Source: JL08 sp963765555 (lineage in GTDB: Bacteria > Pseudomonadota > Alphaproteobacteria > Rhodobacterales > Rhodobacteraceae). Taken from it: a DNA stretch of 64,000 nt. Of the stretch, positions 1-7,948 are shown piece after piece. Location of the stretch: the NCBI GenBank assembly GCA_963765555.1, contig CAVXWX010000001.1:310001-374000 (forward strand). The letters run 5' to 3'. Under the pieces are notes generated by a model that saw only the letters and a list, made by a program, of their open reading frames with translations, ran no database searches and had not been told where the DNA came from. Position numbers and translations under genes: made by a program. How positions within the stretch are numbered: position 1 is the first letter of the stretch; every line of letters begins with the position of its first letter.

Positions 1-111
1 TCGCCGGAAATCGCCGCTTTGGCGTTGTTTCTGACAGGGGCGGCGCTGATTTCGGTGGTCACTTACGTCGTGACCGTCGCTGGATATGTGCTGGCTGCAA
101 AACGCGCCTAG
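1..111 (+). CDS. C-terminal end of a membrane protein (5'-truncated by window edge)
   Basis: An open frame runs from base 1 to a TAG at 109-111 and gives 36 residues. They are almost entirely hydrophobic (ALALFLTGAALISVV, then VVTVAGYVLAA) and end in the short basic tail KRA, which is typical of the last transmembrane segments of an inner-membrane protein. The family cannot be named from this fragment. The stop codon overlaps the stop of the convergent gene on the minus strand: both use the CTAG at 108-111. Confidence 0.6.
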   Translation, partial: SPEIAALALFLTGAALISVVTYVVTVAGYVLAAKRA

Positions 112-941
112 CCGGGGGTGCAGCCTTTTATGTCGACGGAATGTTTGCCGCCCAGCACCGTGATCCGAACATCCGACCGGTCCAAGGCAAATGCGCTTTG
201 GCTGACATGGATCAGATCGCTGTAGGCTGTGAGTTGATCCCCTGATCTTTTGCTGACGGATTCGGACGCCCAGATTTGCGGATCGCCCGGTTCGATAACT
301 GCGATTTCCGTACCACCGGAAGACGGCATTGTAATTGTCGCAGACAGTCGAAGACCGCCCTCGATCGGGCTTAGGCTGCATGTAACCGACCGCACGCCAG
401 CCTCATCCGCGCTGTAAGGGCCAGAGGCCATTGCCGCGGCGATCACAGCGTCGGGTTGCGTGTTGGCGGTTAAGGCCCATTGGTCAAATTTCAGGCTGCG
501 AGGAATGCAGATGTCTTTGCAAACACCCAGTTCGATTTCACCTTTGATCCGGATATCTTTTCCAGAAGTGTCCGGGGTGATGTGAAGCGGAATAACCAGT
601 TCGTCTTTGTACCCGACAGAGCGCATGCCGTTCTGATCGAACACCAGTGGCGTGGGCCACGACACCGCCATGGTTCCTATGTTACGCGATCCGTCCCAGT
701 AGAACTGTGGCGGAATGCCCGCATCGCCCGGTGCGCGCCAGTAGGTTTTCCACCCCGGTGCAAGCGACAAATGCAATGCCGCCATGTGGGTGCCATCGGG
801 TTGCGTCCAACCGGGGCGCACCTCGACCGTAATAACTTCGGAATAGGGATCGCCCGCAAAAACAGGGGCGGCACTCAGGCAGGTGGCAAAGCAAAAGATG
901 CTGGATGCTGTTCTGGTTCTCATCCTCTTCAGATGGGCCAT
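108..941 (-). CDS. DsbD N-terminal-domain-like periplasmic protein
   Basis: A 277-residue exported protein. Residues 1-29 form a signal peptide (basic start, hydrophobic core, cleavage near VFA-GDP). The rest resembles the thiol:disulfide interchange domain at the N-terminus of DsbD/ScsB: PGWKTYWRAPGDAG near residues 62-75 and GVCKDICIP with Cys141 and Cys145. In that family the paired cysteines accept or pass on electrons in the periplasm. No DsbD membrane domain or thioredoxin domain is attached, so this is a stand-alone version whose electron donor is not visible here. A later in-frame Met at residue 7 is an alternative start. It is divergent from yqgE. The domain assignment is fairly sure and the partner is unknown. 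Confidence 0.75.
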   Translation of the reverse strand: MAHLKRMRTRTASSIFCFATCLSAAPVFAGDPYSEVITVEVRPGWTQPDGTHMAALHLSLAPGWKTYWRAPGDAGIPPQFYWDGSRNIGTMAVSWPTPLVFDQNGMRSVGYKDELVIPLHITPDTSGKDIRIKGEIELGVCKDICIPRSLKFDQWALTANTQPDAVIAAAMASGPYSADEAGVRSVTCSLSPIEGGLRLSATITMPSSGGTEIAVIEPGDPQIWASESVSKRSGDQLTAYSDLIHVSQSAFALDRSDVRITVLGGKHSVDIKGCTPG

Positions 942-1087
942 GTCGATTGAAATGCCAAGTCACGTTCTGGTTAGAGAATGTGTCTGAACAGGCATTGTGA
1001 CGCTGATCCGGGCAAAGCAACTTGCAGCACACGCAAGCTCGCGCCATGCTGTGAACAGCGTCCAAGATCCGGATGGAGGTGCTGAAA

Positions 1088-1660
1088 TTGACGATGCCGC
1101 TTGATCTGACTGGTAAATTATTGATCGCGATGCCGGGAATGGGGGATCCGCGGTTTGACCATTCTGTTGTTTATATGTGCGCACATACAGACGAAGGCGC
1201 AATGGGGCTGATCATCAATAAACCGGTCAACGATGTTACAGTTACAGATTTGATGAAGCAGCTTGAAGTTGGCGTTGAAGACGGTTTGGCACATACGGAT
1301 ATGCAAGTGTGCTTTGGGGGGCCGGTCGAACAGGGGCGGGGTTTTGTGTTACATTCGCCCGATTACCTGTCACGTATTCAAACGCTTGAGGTTGACGAGA
1401 ATTTTTCCATGACGTCGACGATGGATGTTCTGGAAGATCTGGCCACAGGACAGGGACCAAAACAGGCGCTGTTGATGCTTGGCTATTCCGGATGGGGTGA
1501 AGGACAGCTTGAGAGCGAGATTACCCGCAACGGTTGGTTGACTTGTGCGGCAAGTCCGAAGCTGGTGTTTGATGTTCCGGATGCCGATAAATGGGAGGCA
1601 GCGCTGAATTCAATCGGTGTCGACCCGATCAGCCTTTCTGCTGTCGCCGGACACGCCTGA
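1088..1660 (+). CDS. YqgE/AlgH family protein
   Basis: A protein of about 190 residues with the family hallmarks DLTGKLLIAMPGMGDPRF, then HSVVYMCAHTDEGAMGLIINKP, and later LMLGYSGWGEGQLESE. YqgE/AlgH (UPF0301) proteins are small, soluble and widely conserved. One member was linked to alginate regulation in Pseudomonas, but the biochemical role is not settled. The start is ambiguous. GGAGG at 1075-1079 is eight bases from a TTG at 1088, fourteen from an ATG at 1094, and lies inside the frame opened by the ATG at 1073. I chose the TTG for its spacing. The family call is secure; the exact N-terminus is not. Confidence 0.88.
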   Translation: MTMPLDLTGKLLIAMPGMGDPRFDHSVVYMCAHTDEGAMGLIINKPVNDVTVTDLMKQLEVGVEDGLAHTDMQVCFGGPVEQGRGFVLHSPDYLSRIQTLEVDENFSMTSTMDVLEDLATGQGPKQALLMLGYSGWGEGQLESEITRNGWLTCAASPKLVFDVPDADKWEAALNSIGVDPISLSAVAGHA

Positions 1661-1673
1661 TCAATCGGGACGG

Positions 1674-2618
1674 TCAGCGCGGCGCGGCGGCGCGTGCCAA
1701 TCTGTCATTGATCGCGCGACCCAGCCCGACATCTGGTATGGGGGCGATGGCAATGGGTTGGTCTGCGGCATCCATTTGATGAAGATAATCAAACAAACGG
1801 GCGGCGGCCTGCGCCAGATCCGATGTTGATGACAGATTAAGATCACCCTCGACGGGGCCAAACCCAAGATGGATTTCGCCTGCACGGGCTGTTTTCGCGT
1901 TCAGGCGGACCTTTGCGTTCGGCGCATAGTGTGATTGCAACTGGCCGGGTGCGGTCAGGGGGGCGTCAGTACTTGGCAGGTCAAGTGACGTACCAATCAC
2001 CTGTTCAATGCTTTCGCGCGTCACACCGCCTTCGCGCAGCAATGTCGGATGGTTCTGCAAACCCACGATGGTTGATTCAAGGCCTACAGCGCAGGGGCCG
2101 TCATCCAGAATCGCGGCAATCCTACCGTCCAGTCCGGCGCGCACATGCGCCGCTGTTGTCGGGCTGATCCGCCCGGATGGATTGGCAGAAGGCGCGGCGA
2201 TCGGGCCGTCAAAGGCCGCCATGATCGCCTGCGCCGTCGGATGGGACGGCACGCGGATGGCCAGAGTGTCCAACCCGGCCGTAACCAACGGCGAAATACT
2301 GTGATCGGGACAAAGCGGTAAAACCAGCGTTAACGGGCCGGGCCAGAACACTTCGGCCAGTCGTTGTGCCGTGTCGGACCAGACGACATGGCGTTGGGCC
2401 TGCCGGGATGAAGACACATGAACAATCAGCGGGTTGAACGTTGGTCGGCCCTTGGCTTCGAACACTTTCGCCACGGCCTGGCTGTTGCGGGCGTCTGCGC
2501 CCAGCCCGTAAACCGTTTCGGTCGGAAACGCGACAAGCAAGCCTGACGCCAGCAGTTCAGCCGCCTTTGCAACGCCTTGCTGTGTTGCGGTCAGGCCCAG
2601 TGTGATGTCGTTTGGCAT
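1674..2618 (-). CDS. L-threonylcarbamoyladenylate synthase (Sua5/YrdC/YciO type)
   Basis: A 314-residue protein in two parts. An N-terminal YrdC domain (about 1-200) carries SGLLVAFPTETVYGLGADA and KGRPTFNPLIVHV, with SANPSGRISPT further on. A C-terminal Sua5 domain (about 220-314) begins near APGQLQSHYAP. The family makes threonylcarbamoyl-AMP from threonine, bicarbonate and ATP, the first step of the t6A37 modification of ANN-decoding tRNAs in the cytoplasm. The two-domain length marks the long Sua5 form rather than short TsaC. It is convergent with yqgE (13-base gap) and divergent from the acyl-CoA dehydrogenase gene. Confidence 0.93.
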   Translation of the reverse strand: MPNDITLGLTATQQGVAKAAELLASGLLVAFPTETVYGLGADARNSQAVAKVFEAKGRPTFNPLIVHVSSSRQAQRHVVWSDTAQRLAEVFWPGPLTLVLPLCPDHSISPLVTAGLDTLAIRVPSHPTAQAIMAAFDGPIAAPSANPSGRISPTTAAHVRAGLDGRIAAILDDGPCAVGLESTIVGLQNHPTLLREGGVTRESIEQVIGTSLDLPSTDAPLTAPGQLQSHYAPNAKVRLNAKTARAGEIHLGFGPVEGDLNLSSTSDLAQAAARLFDYLHQMDAADQPIAIAPIPDVGLGRAINDRLARAAAPR

Positions 2619-2745
2619 TTTTTGTTACGCGGCGTTTGTGTTGCGTGTGCGGGCAGAGCCGATAGTTTCGGGCGCAATAGCATCATGTCTTTATAGCTGG
2701 CCAAGGCGATTGCCAAGCCGCTGGTTTGTTCCGGAGAAGCCCCAA

Positions 2746-4458
2746 ATGTCGTTCCGAGCGCCCGTATCCGAATACCAATTCATTCTGAATTCTGTGGTGG
2801 GATTAGATCAGGTTGTCGCGACCGAAATGTTCAGTGACGCGACCGAAGATGTATCATCGGCCATTCTGACCGAGGCCGCCAAGCTTTGCGACGAGGTTTT
2901 GGCCCCCCTGCAACGGAGCGGTGATCTGGAACCTGCACGCCTTGAAAACGGAATTGTGCGCACGTCCCCCGGGTTTGCAGATGGCTACCGCGCTATTGCA
3001 GAGGGCGGCTGGATCGGGATCAGCGCCAGCCCTGAATATGGCGGCATGGGTCTTCCCGTTGCGTTGGCGACGGCGGTGAATGAAATGATCAGCGGGGCGT
3101 GTCTTTCGCTGCAGCTTGCGCCATTGATGTCGCAAGGCCAGATCGAGGCGTTGGAACATCACGCCAGCGACGCCATCAAAGCGCTGTATCTGCCAAAGCT
3201 GGTATCGGGTGAGTGGACCGGAACCATGAACCTGACAGAACCACAGGCCGGTTCCGACGTTGGTGCGTTGCGCACAACAGCTTTGCCTTGTGAGGATGGA
3301 ACATACGCCATCACGGGCCAGAAGATTTACATCAGTTGGGGTGACCACGATGTCGCTGAAAACGTGTGCCATCTGGTGTTGGCCCGTCTGCCGGACAGTG
3401 CGGCAGGGACAAAAGGCATCAGCCTGTTTCTGGTACCCAAACGGCTGCCGGACGCGAATGGCGATGCCGGTGCGGCAAACAGCCTTAGTGTTGTAAGTCT
3501 TGAACATAAAATGGGTCTGCACGGATCACCGACCGCCGTCATGCAGTTTGACGGGGCCACCGGCTGGCTTGTGGGCGAACCGAACAAGGGCATGGCGACG
3601 ATGTTCACGATGATGAACAATGCGCGGCTTGGCGTCGGGTGTCAGGGCATCGGCGTGGCCGAAGCCGCTTTTCAGCATGCGCTGGCCCATGCGATGGAGC
3701 GTAAACAGGGGCGTACCGCAGTGCCGGATGACGGTGCGATTGTCGATCATGCCGATGTGCGGCGGATGCTGATGACGATGAAGGCCGATGTGTTTGCCGC
3801 GCGCGCGATTGCGTTGTCCTGTGCGGTTGCCACGGACATGCACACAGCGACACAAGACACGGACTGGGCCGCACGCGCGGCATTTCTGACGCCGATTGCA
3901 AAGGCGTTCGGCTCTTACACGGGCATCTGTGTTGCTGACACAGGTATTCAGGTGCATGGCGGCATGGGGTTTATCGAGGAAACCGGCGCGGCGCAATTTG
4001 CACGCGATGTGCGGGTGACCGCGATTTACGAAGGCACTAACGGCATTCAGGCGATGGACCTTGTGGGCCGCAAGTTGATGGATGGCGGTGAAATGGCCAA
4101 CAGGTTGCTGGACGAGATCGAGGATTATGCCGAACGCGCCCGAACCAAATTGCCTGATCTGGCGGAAGCGGTCTGGCAATCTTCGGAATCATTGCGAGAA
4201 GCCACCGACTGGATGGTGTCGCAAACCGATATGAACGAACGCTTTGCCGGTGCCGACCCGTATTTACGTGCGTTTGCAGGTGTTTTGGGCGCACATCATC
4301 ATCTGGTGGCAGCCCTGTCTGCGCCAAGCAAACCGCGCGAAACACTGGCCCGTTTCTACATTTTGCGCCGTTTGCCCGAATATGTCGGCCTTTTGGCGCA
4401 CGCCCAAGCTGGCGCTTCAGGTCTTTTTGCCATAAGTGCCGATGACCTGAAGGCATGA
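2746..4458 (+). CDS. Acyl-CoA dehydrogenase (long DmdC-like form)
   Basis: About 570 residues from the ATG at 2746, which has GGAG at 2733-2736. The frame is open back to 2602, but that extension is not conserved-looking. Family features are EPQAGSDVGALRTTA and GQKIYISWGDHD (FAD/substrate region), MGLHGSPTAVMQFD, the oligomer motif VADTGIQVHGGMGF, and AIYEGTNGIQAMDL holding the probable catalytic Glu. The length and C-terminal extension (about 460-570) match the acetyl-CoA dehydrogenase-like C-terminal domain seen in methylmercaptopropionyl-CoA dehydrogenase DmdC. These flavoenzymes oxidise acyl-CoAs to 2-enoyl-CoAs and pass electrons to ETF; an ETF-quinone oxidoreductase is encoded at 14.8 kb. 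The substrate is not determined by the sequence. The 3' end overlaps the next gene by four bases (ATGA). Confidence 0.88.
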   Translation: MSFRAPVSEYQFILNSVVGLDQVVATEMFSDATEDVSSAILTEAAKLCDEVLAPLQRSGDLEPARLENGIVRTSPGFADGYRAIAEGGWIGISASPEYGGMGLPVALATAVNEMISGACLSLQLAPLMSQGQIEALEHHASDAIKALYLPKLVSGEWTGTMNLTEPQAGSDVGALRTTALPCEDGTYAITGQKIYISWGDHDVAENVCHLVLARLPDSAAGTKGISLFLVPKRLPDANGDAGAANSLSVVSLEHKMGLHGSPTAVMQFDGATGWLVGEPNKGMATMFTMMNNARLGVGCQGIGVAEAAFQHALAHAMERKQGRTAVPDDGAIVDHADVRRMLMTMKADVFAARAIALSCAVATDMHTATQDTDWAARAAFLTPIAKAFGSYTGICVADTGIQVHGGMGFIEETGAAQFARDVRVTAIYEGTNGIQAMDLVGRKLMDGGEMANRLLDEIEDYAERARTKLPDLAEAVWQSSESLREATDWMVSQTDMNERFAGADPYLRAFAGVLGAHHHLVAALSAPSKPRETLARFYILRRLPEYVGLLAHAQAGASGLFAISADDLKA

Positions 4459-5513
4459 AAGACACTCCCTTGACTGATCCTGAACCGGTGCTGCGCTATC
4501 CTTGGGACGCACCCCCAAACCCCGGAACGGCCATTGAAGTTGCCGAGGGTGTGATGTGGATGCGTTTGCCGTTGCCGATGAAGCTCGATCACGTCAACGT
4601 CTATGCGCTGGACGAGGGTACACACTGGACCATTGTCGATACCGGATTTGCCACGAGCAAAACCAAAGCCGTGTGGCAACAGCTGTTAAGCGGACCACTG
4701 GCGGGCAAACCGGTTCGGCGGGTGATTGTAACGCATTATCACCCCGACCATATCGGTTTGGCAGGATGGTTCCAGGCTGAATTCGATGCCGAACTTGTGA
4801 CCACGCGCACATCGTGGCTGTTCGCACGCATGTTGACGCTGGACGTGCAACCGGTGCCAGCGCCCGAAACCCTGGCCTTTTACCGCGAGGCCGGAATGGC
4901 CCCCGACATTCTTGAAAAACGTGCCGAGGAGCGCCCGTTCAATTTTGGCGATGTCGTTGCACCTTTGCCGTTGGGATATACCCGTATCCAGCAGGACAGC
5001 GTGATCGAAATCGGTGGCCGCACCTGGGATGTGCATATCGGCAATGGCCACGCCCCTGAACACGCGACGTTCTGGAGCCGCGATGACAATCTGGTGCTGG
5101 CGGGCGATCAGATATTACCGTCGATCAGCCCGAATATCGGGGTCTATGCGACCGAACCAATGGCGGATCCGATCGGCGAATGGATCGAGGCATGCGAACG
5201 ATTGCTGCAAAACGCACGTCCGGATCATCTGGTTCTGGGCGGACACAAACTGCCGTTCACGGGGTTGCCGTTTCGGATGCGCCAGTTGATTGACAACCAT
5301 CACGGTGCCTTGGCGCGATTGCTGGATTATATTGAAACGCCCAAGGCGGCGGGGGATTGTTTTGCGCCCTTGTTCAAAAGATCGATCGGCGACGCGGAAT
5401 ATGGCCTTGCCTTGGTTGAATCTGTGGCGCATCTGAGCCACCTTCACCAAACGGGCCTTGCAACACGCGTTCGGCGTGAGGATGGTGCGTGGGCCTATCA
5501 GCGCAAGGAATAA
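4455..5513 (+). CDS. MBL-fold metallo-hydrolase
   Basis: A 352-residue metallo-beta-lactamase-fold protein. The metal motif HYHPDHIG is at residues 94-101 (His94, His96, Asp98, His99). Further ligands are likely in NGHAPEH (near 200), LVLAGDQILP (near 218) and LVLGGHKLP (near 263), so the two-metal site looks complete. The fold covers glyoxalase II, lactonase and thioesterase-like hydrolases. The sequence does not distinguish these, but translational coupling to the upstream acyl-CoA dehydrogenase (ATGA overlap) hints at an acyl-CoA or acyl-ester substrate. Confidence 0.85.
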   Translation: MKDTPLTDPEPVLRYPWDAPPNPGTAIEVAEGVMWMRLPLPMKLDHVNVYALDEGTHWTIVDTGFATSKTKAVWQQLLSGPLAGKPVRRVIVTHYHPDHIGLAGWFQAEFDAELVTTRTSWLFARMLTLDVQPVPAPETLAFYREAGMAPDILEKRAEERPFNFGDVVAPLPLGYTRIQQDSVIEIGGRTWDVHIGNGHAPEHATFWSRDDNLVLAGDQILPSISPNIGVYATEPMADPIGEWIEACERLLQNARPDHLVLGGHKLPFTGLPFRMRQLIDNHHGALARLLDYIETPKAAGDCFAPLFKRSIGDAEYGLALVESVAHLSHLHQTGLATRVRREDGAWAYQRKE

Positions 5514-5516
5514 GCA

Positions 5517-6023
5517 ATGGAAGATGCAATCAAAACTTCGGCAGAGGCGGTCGAAGCAGACGCGCTTCCCCTTATTCACGAGGTGCATACCGATCCAAAC
5601 CGCAAATGCGCCGATGCCAAGCCACTGAAGAAAAACATTGCGCAAAAACCGGTCAAACAGAAAAGTCCGGCGGAATGGGCCTATGAACGCATTATTCTTT
5701 ACATAAAAAACTTTGAAGAACAGCTGGACAACCAGCACGAAGTTGCGATGGGTTTTGCCGGTGGTGACGCCGGCGTTTTACGGATCGAAGGCATGGGGTT
5801 CTTTAACCCTGATATCATTACTTTTTACGGATCCGAAGCGACGGGGGTGAAAACCCAATTGATCCAGCATGTAAGCCAGCTGAACGTTCTGCTGCGCGCC
5901 TTGCCCAAACAACCGGACCAGCCCGAACCAAACAGGATCGGGTTTCAGCTGGCCGCCGATCTTGAAAAAACTGCGAAGCTGGCCAAAAAACCTTCCAAAA
6001 CCAAATCCCGCAAAAAAGCCTAG
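5517..6023 (+). CDS. Conserved hypothetical protein, DUF6173-like
   Basis: A 168-residue soluble protein. Residues 1-55 are acidic/basic and probably disordered. A conserved core of about 56-145 follows (SPAEWAYERIILYIKNFEE, GDAGVLRIEGMGFFNPD, FYGSEATG, QHVSQLNVLL), and the tail is Lys/Ala rich. From memory this matches the DUF6173 family of Rhodobacterales, whose function I do not know. It starts three bases after the stop of the MBL gene, so it is probably cotranscribed with it. Confidence 0.7.
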   Translation: MEDAIKTSAEAVEADALPLIHEVHTDPNRKCADAKPLKKNIAQKPVKQKSPAEWAYERIILYIKNFEEQLDNQHEVAMGFAGGDAGVLRIEGMGFFNPDIITFYGSEATGVKTQLIQHVSQLNVLLRALPKQPDQPEPNRIGFQLAADLEKTAKLAKKPSKTKSRKKA

Positions 6024-6108
6024 CAATCGCTTTGCTTTGAAGGGATGACTCGGATTTGAAAATGCGCTAACCAGCGTTCAAGCGACGGAATACAAGGATA
6101 CCGAGCAC

Positions 6109-6243
6109 ATGGCTGACTACAAACACGGCGATATGGATATCAAAACGCAGGAAAAAACCTTTGACGGGTTCATGCGTTTCACCACGTGGTCTGTGATTGT
6201 CATTCTGGCAATCATCGTTCTGATGGCGATCTTTATCACCTGA
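6109..6243 (+). CDS. aa3-type cytochrome c oxidase subunit IV
   Basis: A 44-residue protein, MADYKHGDMDIKTQEKTF followed by one transmembrane helix (WSVIVILAIIVLMAIFIT) at the C-terminus. The polar N-terminus with the Met-Asp-Ile-x-x-Gln-Glu-Lys-Thr-Phe stretch and the single helix fit the small subunit IV of bacterial aa3 oxidases (as in Paracoccus and Rhodobacter). It sits in the inner membrane at the periphery of the catalytic core and is not needed for electron transfer in characterised examples. An AAGGA at about 6094 precedes the ATG. The other oxidase subunits are not in this window. Confidence 0.85.
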   Translation: MADYKHGDMDIKTQEKTFDGFMRFTTWSVIVILAIIVLMAIFIT

Positions 6244-6264
6244 TCAAGCTGATTGGCTCACATC

Positions 6265-6855
6265 ATGCGTGTTCTGGTTTTTTTGTGCCTCGTGTTAGGC
6301 GTTGCCGCGTGTAGCGAAAGCTCTCCTATTCTGGCGACGCCTGAATCGATTGCGGCGGTTTCCTATCGTGATGAAGGTCCATCCAAGCTGACCGTTATCA
6401 CGATGGTCAATAACGAGACCGGGGCCGGCGGACATACCGCCCTGATGATCAACGGGCCGCAACGGATCATTTTCGATCCGGCCGGGTCCTTTCGCACCCC
6501 GAACGTTCCCGAGCGCGGCGACGTTCTTTACGGGATCACGCCGCAGGTGTTCCAGACTTACAAAAGCTCGCACGCGCGCGCCTCGCATCATGTTGTGACA
6601 CAGGAAATCGTGATCACGCAGGCGCAGGCGCAAGCGGCCTACCAGCTTGCCACGCGCAACGGGCCGGTGTTTGGCGGCTTTTGCACAAATTCCGCATCAA
6701 GATTGCTGTCGCAAGTGCCGGGTTTCAGCCAGATCGACGTAACGATGTCGCCGATCCGGTTCCAAAACCAGATCGAACAGATTCCGGGTGTTAAAACCGA
6801 AAAATATTACGAAAACGATGCCGGAACTGTGGTGGATGCCGTCGCCGTTCTCTGA
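6265..6855 (+). CDS. Lipoprotein of unknown function with possible permuted papain-like His/Cys pair
   Basis: Starting at the ATG at 6265 (a TTG at 6253 is also in frame), residues 1-16 form a lipoprotein signal with lipobox LGVAAC and lipidated Cys16. The mature protein of about 180 residues contains GGHTALMI (His57), DPAGSFRTPNVPERGDVLYG and GGFCTNSASRLL (Cys140). A His in a hydrophobic strand followed later by Cys at the start of a helix is the order seen in circularly permuted papain-fold enzymes (NlpC/P60-related, PPPDE, DUF4105-like). The enzymatic reading is inference only. It is convergent with azlD, with a three-base gap. Confidence 0.7.
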   Translation: MRVLVFLCLVLGVAACSESSPILATPESIAAVSYRDEGPSKLTVITMVNNETGAGGHTALMINGPQRIIFDPAGSFRTPNVPERGDVLYGITPQVFQTYKSSHARASHHVVTQEIVITQAQAQAAYQLATRNGPVFGGFCTNSASRLLSQVPGFSQIDVTMSPIRFQNQIEQIPGVKTEKYYENDAGTVVDAVAVL

Positions 6856-6858
6856 TCG

Positions 6859-7185
6859 TCAACCGATCAGATAAAGCATTGCGAACAAAGTAAGTGCGCC
6901 GCCGATAATGGATGCAAAGACATTTTTTGTCAGCAGGCCGATCAACACGGTTGCAAGGGCGGCCAACGCCCGCGGCGCATCAGGTTCACCCCCAGTTGCC
7001 GCAGGCCACGCCACCAAAGGGGCCACCAGCGCTGGCAACACCGCAACGGCCGTATAGCGCAGGTGGCGTAAAAGCCATTCGGGCATCGCGCGGTCGCCAA
7101 CAAGACCGATAAAGGAAAACCGGATCAGAAAAGTACCGATACCCAGTACAATGATGACGGTCCAAAGTGTGGTTGAATCGATCAT
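6859..7185 (-). CDS. azlD: AzlD-type branched-chain amino acid exporter, small subunit
   Basis: A 108-residue membrane protein starting MIDSTTLWTVIIVLGIGTFLIR, with about four hydrophobic segments and an Arg-rich first loop (RFSFIG, then MPEWLLRHLRYTAVAVLPAL), the usual AzlD pattern. Its ATG overlaps the stop of azlC by four bases. AzlCD form a two-component permease that exports branched-chain amino acids, judged from Bacillus azaleucine resistance and the similar YgaZH system. Substrate preference in this organism is inferred from the family. Confidence 0.87.
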   Translation of the reverse strand: MIDSTTLWTVIIVLGIGTFLIRFSFIGLVGDRAMPEWLLRHLRYTAVAVLPALVAPLVAWPAATGGEPDAPRALAALATVLIGLLTKNVFASIIGGALTLFAMLYLIG

Positions 7186-7901
7186 TGAACAGCCACCTTT
7201 CTGTTTGCTGCCCAAAGCTCGGTGCGCGCCCCGGCCACCATGCCTGCCATCCCGGCAATGATCAGGCCAAGATTGTAAGGCACGTCTGCACAGATCAGCG
7301 CCACGCCTATGGCCACAACGGCGGCCACGACATGCGCAAAGGTGCGTAGCATGGGAGTGATCATGGCAAGAAACGTAATCGGCAGGGCAAAATCCAGTGC
7401 AAACGAATCCGGAATGCGCCCGCCGATCATCGCCCCGACCAAGGTAAATAAATACCACATCGGGCACACCGGCGCGACGGCACCAAAGAAATACGCCATG
7501 CGTTGTGGCACGCTTAGTGCCGGTTCGCGTTCGAATTTTGCGATGGAACAGGCATAGGACTGATCGACGGTGAAATAGGCCGCCAACGCCCGCTGCCATA
7601 GCGGTGCGGCCCCGATGAAAGGCGTCAGGTGCGCGGAATACATGGCCATGCGCAGGTTCACGGCAAGCGCTGATGCAAGAACGATCAGGGTCGGAACATT
7701 TTCGACCATCAGTTGCAGGGCAGTGAACTGCGCCGCGCCTGCAATGACGACCACACTGAACGTCAGGGTTTCAAACACGCTTAGGCCGGCTTCGGTGCCC
7801 AGAACGCCGAACAAAGCTGAAAACGGGATAACCACAAGAACAAACGGCGCCCCGTCTCGAAAGCCCTGCCAGAAGATTGATTTGGTGGTGGAGGTAGACA
7901 T
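7182..7901 (-). CDS. azlC: AzlC-type branched-chain amino acid exporter, large subunit
   Basis: A 239-residue integral membrane protein with the AzlC/YgaZ hallmarks: GFRDGAPFVLVVIPFSALFG at the start, VVIAGAAQFTALQLM, ASALAVNLRMAMYSAHLTP and FTVDQSYACSIAKFE. It should pair with AzlD, whose start codon overlaps this stop. The gene is divergent from fdhD, with 47 bases between start codons, so both promoters must sit within or beside that short gap. Confidence 0.92.
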   Translation of the reverse strand: MSTSTTKSIFWQGFRDGAPFVLVVIPFSALFGVLGTEAGLSVFETLTFSVVVIAGAAQFTALQLMVENVPTLIVLASALAVNLRMAMYSAHLTPFIGAAPLWQRALAAYFTVDQSYACSIAKFEREPALSVPQRMAYFFGAVAPVCPMWYLFTLVGAMIGGRIPDSFALDFALPITFLAMITPMLRTFAHVVAAVVAIGVALICADVPYNLGLIIAGMAGMVAGARTELWAANRKVAVQ

Positions 7902-7948
7902 CGCTTGCCCCTAAACTGGATGCCAGCCCTAGCTGCGAAATCAAGGGG

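Noticed and set aside
6609..6618. CGTGATCACG, similar to the sucC/sdhC operator
   Set aside because: It lies inside a coding region, has C/G at the ends, and is single. Another copy inside the DUF1194 gene is rejected for the same reason.
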